11,044 nt of DNA from contig JANZYY010000124.1 of NCBI GenBank assembly GCA_026419705.1, positions 1 through 11,044 of the forward strand. Reading direction: 5' to 3'. This document shows positions 7,527 through 11,044 of the stretch, piece after piece. Every line of letters starts with the position of its first letter. Within the stretch, counting starts at the first letter, position 1. This stretch comes from Fischerella sp. (lineage in GTDB: Bacteria; Cyanobacteriota; Cyanobacteriia; Cyanobacteriales; Nostocaceae). A program made the position numbers and the translations under genes. The notes under the pieces were generated by a model. That model was not told where the DNA came from and did not search any database. It worked only from the letters and a program-made list of their open reading frames with translations.

Positions 7527-7620
7527 CGAGCTCCCCGACTCCTTCGTCAGATTCCCGATTTCTCTGAGAAGTCCAATCGCAGCGATCGCCCGGTTGAGAT
7601 TAACACAGAGTGGGGGTAGT

Positions 7621-8397
7621 TTACCTATGACTAATGATATGCTTGGCGATCGCGCTTACTTCTTGTGTCCAAGGATGATCGGGGTAGCGCAAGCTGAAAA
7701 TATCACTGCTACCTAGATAAAACATTTCTTCACAAACAGGTAAAATTCCAGCTACATTTGTACCGTAGGTTGAAACTATTTGTTGCCGCAAAGCCTGAAA
7801 GTTAAAAGTTGGTAGCGCCTTATTAATTACCAGCATAATGCTAGGAACATCTAACTTGCGAGCCACATCAACAGCAACAGCCGTACCTTGGTAATCTTGC
7901 CGATCTGGTCGAAGAATAACCACAAGGATGTTAGAAATAATAATAGACAGTAGGGTTTCTTCATTAATGCCAGGGTGAGTGTCAATAAAAAGATAATCCA
8001 GTTTTAAGCGTTTACTCAAATACTGAAAACCATCGTTGAGCAGGCGTGCATCGTATCCCTCACGCAAAATGCGAGAAATTTCACCAGTTTTGATGCTGGA
8101 AGGAATTAAGTAAATATTACCTCTGATTGCAGAGGCTGTCTGCTTCATTTTCAGCAGTGGTGTAACATCATAAGCAGCCTTTTCAATCGGACAGCGACCC
8201 CACAGATAATCATTCAGGGTGTAGCTTACTTTATCTTCTTCGAGACCAAAAAGAACATGAATTCCAGGCGATTGAATATCAGTATCAACAATACCAACTC
8301 GCTTACCAGAGCGAGCGATCAGAGTGGCGATATTAGCAGTTACATTTGATTTACCTGTTCCACCACGAAATGAATGGATAGAAACGACTTTAGACAT
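7621..8397 (-). CDS. MinD/ParA-type P-loop ATPase with arginine in the deviant Walker A motif
   Basis: A 258-residue cytoplasmic ATPase of the ParA/MinD (SIMIBI) class. The P-loop FRGGTGKS lies at residues 10-17, where the usual motif has Lys rather than Arg11. The A' segment is VDTDIQSPG (Asp38, Asp40), and Walker B is YLFIDTHPG with Asp139. In this class ATP drives dimerisation and hydrolysis releases the dimer, so such proteins act as switches or positioning factors. No partner ParB or MinC/E is present, and no clear C-terminal membrane helix is seen. The frame is open back to a TTG at 8412, but the ATG at 8397 is preferred because GAGGA lies nine bases upstream of it. The gene follows a heme-sensor gene on the same strand, which argues for a signalling role rather than plasmid or septum partitioning (inference). 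Confidence 0.9.
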   Translation of the reverse strand: MSKVVSIHSFRGGTGKSNVTANIATLIARSGKRVGIVDTDIQSPGIHVLFGLEEDKVSYTLNDYLWGRCPIEKAAYDVTPLLKMKQTASAIRGNIYLIPSSIKTGEISRILREGYDARLLNDGFQYLSKRLKLDYLFIDTHPGINEETLLSIIISNILVVILRPDRQDYQGTAVAVDVARKLDVPSIMLVINKALPTFNFQALRQQIVSTYGTNVAGILPVCEEMFYLGSSDIFSLRYPDHPWTQEVSAIAKHIISHR

Positions 8398-8410
8398 AAT
8401 AAATATCCTC
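8398..8410 (-). promoter_or_regulatory. Ribosome-binding site deciding the ParA-like start
   Basis: On the - strand GAGGA precedes TATTTATT and then the ATG at 8397. This is the clearest Shine-Dalgarno site in the window and favours the ATG over the upstream TTG at 8412. Confidence 0.6.
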
Positions 8411-8496
8411 AATTCAGAGTGAAAATTTCCAAATTACGCCTGATCTGAACTATTTAATTAACTCGGTAGTTACTTGTCATTCCAAACAACAAACAA

Positions 8497-8513
8497 CCAC
8501 TAACCACTAACCA
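8497..8513 (+). repeat. Heptamer tandem repeat (CCACTAA)
   Basis: CCACTAA CCACTAA CCA, 2.4 copies, preceded by related CAAACAA-type sequence. It abuts the palindrome at 8520, a common arrangement of short repeats in these genomes. Confidence 0.5.
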
Positions 8514-8519
8514 ATGTAC

Positions 8520-8539
8520 AGACGTGCCATGGCACGTCC
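8520..8539. repeat. Palindromic dispersed repeat, copy 2
   Basis: GACGTGCCATGGCACGTC (8521-8538) is a perfect 18-base palindrome, flanked by GTACA on the left and CCTAC on the right. It differs from the copy at 2920-2939 at only two positions over 20 bases. It lies in the 161-base spacer between the heme-sensor gene and the ParA-like gene, so an RNA hairpin here could set their relative expression (inference). Confidence 0.8.
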
Positions 8540-8558
8540 CTACAACAACCACCAACAC

Positions 8559-9623
8559 TTATTCATCTGAATCTGACCATTTATTTCTAATATTTTTCGC
8601 CTCTTGGCGCAATTTTTGGAAGAATTCACTGCGAGCAATTTCATCCACTTGGCGAGCCATCTGATTTTCATCTATTTTGATACGTAATTCCTGCACCTGT
8701 TGTTTTAAGCGCTGCTCGCGAGCGTAGACTTCACGAACCATTTTCTGAAATACTCGCCCTAACTGTCCTAATTCGTCAGTGCGTTTAACAAGTGCTGTCA
8801 GATTTTTAATTTCATACTCTTTTGCTTCATCAGAATTAATTGTATCAGTACTAAATTTTTGGGCTAGTTGAGCCATTGGTTTGATAGGTTGGATGACATT
8901 TAGTTTCAACAAATAATTAATGAGAATAATTACCAAGGCAAAAATTGCCATAAAAATGGCGATAAATAAGGCAAAATTCTGGCGAAAATTCTCAAAAACT
9001 TGACTGGCAGGAACATAAATTATTTGAATACCGAAGATTTCATTGAGTTTCCATCCAAAACCATTTTCTGTTCCATAGGTTTCAACAAGACTTTTGGGTG
9101 CCATTTCGGGAGTGCTATGACAACTAAGACACTTGGGATTGTTAATAGAAAAAGGACGAGCACTATAAAACAATTGCTCTCCAAATGCAGTCAGAAAACC
9201 TGATTTGGATTGCAAACTTGGGTGATTCCGGAAAGTTTCTATAAGATTAGTTTCAAATTCATCAGCTTGATCCCGTAAATTTGTTGGGTTAAGTGTGGCG
9301 TCTTTGTAAAGGTAATTTTCATATTCTTTTTTGGCGCGTAGATTCTCAAATACTTCCCTAGCTGCATAACTAGGAATTGTTTCAGGAACAAACTTTTCCT
9401 GAGTTTTGAGGTAAGGCTCTAATAAGCTTGTGATATGGCTACTACTATACTCTCTGACTGAATTGACCATCTGCATCAGCACTTGCGCCCTGTAATTTAT
9501 TTCACTTTCAGCTGTGTATTCCAGTGCTTTTGATAAAGCCAATCCACTCAAGGCGATCGCTCCGACAAAAACTAGCGATAGGAGCAAGGTAAATTTATTT
9601 GCTAGTTTGGAATTATTTATCAT
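8559..9623 (-). CDS. Membrane c-heme sensor protein (Tll0287-like/DUF3365) with HAMP and coiled coil
   Basis: A 354-residue membrane protein. A first hydrophobic helix (about 11-31) anchors a sensor domain of about 180 residues outside the cytoplasmic membrane. The sensor has a c-type heme motif, Cys165-Leu-Ser-Cys168-His169, followed by an FGW-KLNEIFGIQIIYVP strand region typical of the Tll0287-like DUF3365 family, whose known structure is a PAS-like fold with covalently bound heme. A second membrane helix (about 217-240) leads to a HAMP domain (about 240-300, with the NVIQPIKPM start and DELGQLGRVF) and then a charged coiled coil (about 300-345). There is no kinase, cyclase or methyl-acceptor domain, so the signal must pass to a separate protein; the ParA-like ATPase downstream is the nearest candidate (inference). 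The ATG at 9623 places the first helix normally, but no strong ribosome-binding site is seen. Confidence 0.9.
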   Translation of the reverse strand: MINNSKLANKFTLLLSLVFVGAIALSGLALSKALEYTAESEINYRAQVLMQMVNSVREYSSSHITSLLEPYLKTQEKFVPETIPSYAAREVFENLRAKKEYENYLYKDATLNPTNLRDQADEFETNLIETFRNHPSLQSKSGFLTAFGEQLFYSARPFSINNPKCLSCHSTPEMAPKSLVETYGTENGFGWKLNEIFGIQIIYVPASQVFENFRQNFALFIAIFMAIFALVIILINYLLKLNVIQPIKPMAQLAQKFSTDTINSDEAKEYEIKNLTALVKRTDELGQLGRVFQKMVREVYAREQRLKQQVQELRIKIDENQMARQVDEIARSEFFQKLRQEAKNIRNKWSDSDE

Positions 9624-9632
9624 TTTTTCTAG

Positions 9633-9650
9633 TTTTCATATTTATGAAAA
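9633..9650. promoter_or_regulatory. Palindrome just upstream of the heme-sensor gene, possible operator
   Basis: TTTTCATA and TATGAAAA flank a TT centre, giving an 18-base dyad starting nine bases upstream of the ATG at 9623. A further TTTTCAT follows at 9656. In the leader it could be an operator or a hairpin covering the ribosome-binding region. The low complexity calls for caution. Confidence 0.35.
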
Positions 9651-9841
9651 ATCCATTTTCATTTCGATAGCATTGTCTTAATCTTAAAAAGTTAAATTCC
9701 GCAAAAGCATCTGAATAATGTCTTGAATATTTGGGCAACGAAATATATAAACTACCTCTAACTTTCGTTGACTGAATAAGTAAAATTAGCTATGACTAAA
9801 GTTAGATGTAGCAACAACAACAATATGTAAAAGGAATCGAG

Positions 9842-9864
9842 GATCGGGGATTGGAGATCGGGGA
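9842..9864 (+). repeat. GATCGGGGA repeat with 14-base period
   Basis: GATCGGGGA occurs at 9842-9850 and 9856-9864, separated by TTGGA. The 14-base period is two heptamers, consistent with the GGGGATT-type STRR sequences of Nostocales spacers. Confidence 0.55.
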
Positions 9865-9892
9865 AGAGATTTTTATCCCCTAGTTGTGGGTG

Positions 9893-9933
9893 AAAAGTCC
9901 GTGGGGGGACTGTCTTGAAAGTTAGTTAACTTT
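9893..9933 (-). terminator. Possible terminator of the NarL-type kinase homologue
   Basis: Read on the - strand, 12 bases after the stop codon, AAAGTTA/TAACTTT form a dyad (9918-9933). A second small stem follows, AGTCC/GGACT (9896-9911), ending in TTTT. The stems are short, so this is tentative. Confidence 0.3.
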
Positions 9934-9945
9934 ATTCATACCGAG

Positions 9946-11044
9946 CTACTGAGACAGTAAGCGCTGTCGAAATTCCACTGCTTTTTTGGAGTCTCCAATC
10001 TCTGCTACTAACTTCAATACCAGTTCTTCTGGAGAAAGTTGCTCTGAAGATTTGATTGTTTCCTGAACTACAACAATCGCCATCGGACCAATTAATTCAG
10101 CGAGATCGCGCTGACATCTTTGCACAAAAGTTTTCTGGAGGGTGGGATGTTTCCAGCTTTGCTCTGAGATTACTTTTGAAGGCTGGGATATAGTAACTGA
10201 GGATTCTGATAAGGGTAGTTTCGCAGTAATGCGACAACCAGCACCTGGACTACTTTCGATTTGCAACTGACCCTTCAAAAGGGTGATTCTTTCTCGGATT
10301 GCTTGGAGAGCAAACCCCAGCGGTTTTTGGTCTAATCGAAATCCTCTACCATTGTCTTCAATCGTGAGATAGGCCCGTTCTGGAGTCGCACTCAATTGAA
10401 TATTAACTACTGTTGCTTCCGCATGCTTGTAGATATTTTTCAGTGCTTCTTGCATAAGCCGGTAGAGCATTTTAGCAACCTCTACAGGTAAAGGAATATC
10501 TAAGTTCAATTGAGTAGTGGGCAAAATGCCTGTGGCATAATGAAACTCCTGCATAAGCAAAGCGATCGCTGTCTGAAACCGCTGTTTTGGTACATCTGCA
10601 CGAAGCGTATTGACGGAACTACGAACCTCCTGCATAGCCATAGAACCAAGTCGTTTGGACTCGACAACAAACTGATGGGCTTGCTTTTGGTCTACTTGCC
10701 AAAATTTGAGAGCGCCTTGTAACTGAATATTCAAAGCAGCCAGAGCATGTCCAATAGAATCATAAACACTGTGAGCAAGGCGGTTGCGTTCCCGCGCAGC
10801 GGCGAGTTCTTCCATTTGCACAGTGTACTGTCGCAGTTGTTCGCAAGCAATTTTCAGTTGTTCTCGCAGCTGGCGATTGCTGAGTACCATATTCACCAGT
10901 TGCAGCAAAAACAATAATCCCATCCCAAACAGCAGCGTATAGCTGAATTGGCTCAACCAAAATCTACCTTGCTCTGAGAGTGCTACAGACAAGCTAATAT
11001 TGCTAGCAATCTTGATCTGTAGAATCAAGAACAGGAAAAAAACC
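9946..11044 (-). CDS. Membrane NarL-type histidine-kinase homologue with Tyr in place of the phosphoacceptor His (5' end beyond window)
   Basis: The numbering here starts at the TTG codon at 11028. The frame stays open to the window edge with hydrophobic codons (VFFLFLILQI), so the true start is probably outside and this is partial. A membrane helix lies at about 29-50. The HisKA_3 dimerisation domain follows at about 78-145: ERNRLAHSVYDSIGHALAALN, where the usual motif is ERxRIARExHDxLGH, so Tyr89 sits at the phosphoacceptor His position. His86 and His94 are nearby. The ATPase domain (about 185-273) keeps the N box (MQEALKNIYKHAEA) and G1 (EDNGRGF); the G2 region reads LGFALQAIRER. A C-terminal extension (about 296-360) ends in a helical module with ELIGPMAIVVVQE and EFRQRL that I recall from other cyanobacterial regulators. 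It could be a pseudokinase or an ATP-dependent scaffold. No cognate NarL-type regulator is in the window. Confidence 0.88.
   Translation of the reverse strand, partial: VFFLFLILQIKIASNISLSVALSEQGRFWLSQFSYTLLFGMGLLFLLQLVNMVLSNRQLREQLKIACEQLRQYTVQMEELAAARERNRLAHSVYDSIGHALAALNIQLQGALKFWQVDQKQAHQFVVESKRLGSMAMQEVRSSVNTLRADVPKQRFQTAIALLMQEFHYATGILPTTQLNLDIPLPVEVAKMLYRLMQEALKNIYKHAEATVVNIQLSATPERAYLTIEDNGRGFRLDQKPLGFALQAIRERITLLKGQLQIESSPGAGCRITAKLPLSESSVTISQPSKVISEQSWKHPTLQKTFVQRCQRDLAELIGPMAIVVVQETIKSSEQLSPEELVLKLVAEIGDSKKAVEFRQRLLSQ

Larger units (their letters stand above)
6908..7620. other. Gene-poor, repeat-rich intergenic region
   Basis: About 710 bases between two genes that both read leftward. 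No convincing protein or RNA gene was found. It contains a heptamer repeat at 7220-7240, a 7-bp A-T hairpin at 7305-7325, a hairpin-type repeat at 7404-7461 and a long inverted repeat at 7466-7526, followed by GAGCTCCCCGACTCC-type sequence that resembles repeat remnants common in Nostoc spacers. The part from about 7100 to 7330 is very AT-rich. Terminators for the ParA-like gene and the promoter of the receiver gene must lie here. Confidence 0.6.
9624..9945. other. Intergenic spacer between the kinase homologue and the heme-sensor gene
   Basis: About 320 bases with no gene. From right to left it holds a palindrome and a weak terminator-like hairpin (9893-9933), a GATCGGGGA repeat pair (9842-9864), an 8-base inverted repeat CTAACTTT/AAAGTTAG (9758-9765 and 9798-9805), and the dyad at 9633-9650. 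The length suggests that the heme-sensor gene has its own promoter. Confidence 0.5.

Noticed and set aside
6908..7620. Search for a CRISPR array or a tRNA/small RNA gene in the repeat-rich spacer
   Set aside because: Repeats are short heptamers and single hairpins without regular spacers, and no cloverleaf or known small-RNA motif was recognised.
7507..7716. 69-codon + strand ORF crossing the end of the ParA-like gene
   Set aside because: It begins inside an inverted repeat and overlaps antisense to the conserved C-terminal part of the ATPase gene.
7621..8397. Plasmid-type ParA partition gene or septum-site MinD
   Set aside because: There is no ParB, parS-like array, MinC or MinE nearby, and no clear C-terminal membrane helix; the context is signalling genes.

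Overview
The window looks like the chromosome of a filamentous (Nostocales-type) cyanobacterium. The octamer GCGATCGC (HIP1) occurs 13 times in 11 kb, where about 0.2 would be expected by chance. Heptamer tandem repeats (TAGTTGA, CCACTAA, GATCGGGGA-type) and hairpin-type dispersed repeats sit between genes. Proteins typical of cyanobacteria are present: an Rcp1-like response regulator, a Tll0287-like c-heme sensor and REC-first histidine kinases. Almost every gene is for signal transduction; no metabolic gene, RNA gene, insertion sequence or CRISPR array is visible.

Left block, + strand (77-5562). Four two-component genes lie head to tail: a soluble triple-PAS histidine kinase with a phytochrome-type transmitter, a lone Rcp1-like receiver, and two REC-HisKA-HATPase proteins. 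None has a DNA-binding output domain, so they look like a phosphotransfer network: the PAS kinase probably phosphorylates the small receiver, and the receivers on the two later kinases gate or relay the signal.

Middle (5563-7620). A 450-bp spacer leads to a small DUF2294 (MpsC-family) protein on the + strand. It converges, 14 bp apart, with a stand-alone CheY/DivK-like receiver on the - strand. Next comes a gene-poor stretch of about 710 bp holding a heptamer repeat and at least three inverted repeats, probably remnants of dispersed repeats.

Right block, - strand (7621-11044). Read in transcription order, there is a membrane-anchored NarL-type histidine-kinase homologue running off the window edge, a membrane c-heme (CxxCH) Tll0287-like sensor with a HAMP domain and coiled coil, and a MinD/ParA-type ATPase. 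The kinase homologue has tyrosine where the phosphoacceptor histidine should be, and an extra C-terminal helical module. The sensor has no output domain of its own. The ATPase has an arginine in its deviant Walker A motif where the family usually has the signature lysine. The most interesting hypothesis here is that these three form an unconventional redox-sensing module: heme sensor, ParA-like switch and pseudokinase. That is inference from adjacency and domain content only.
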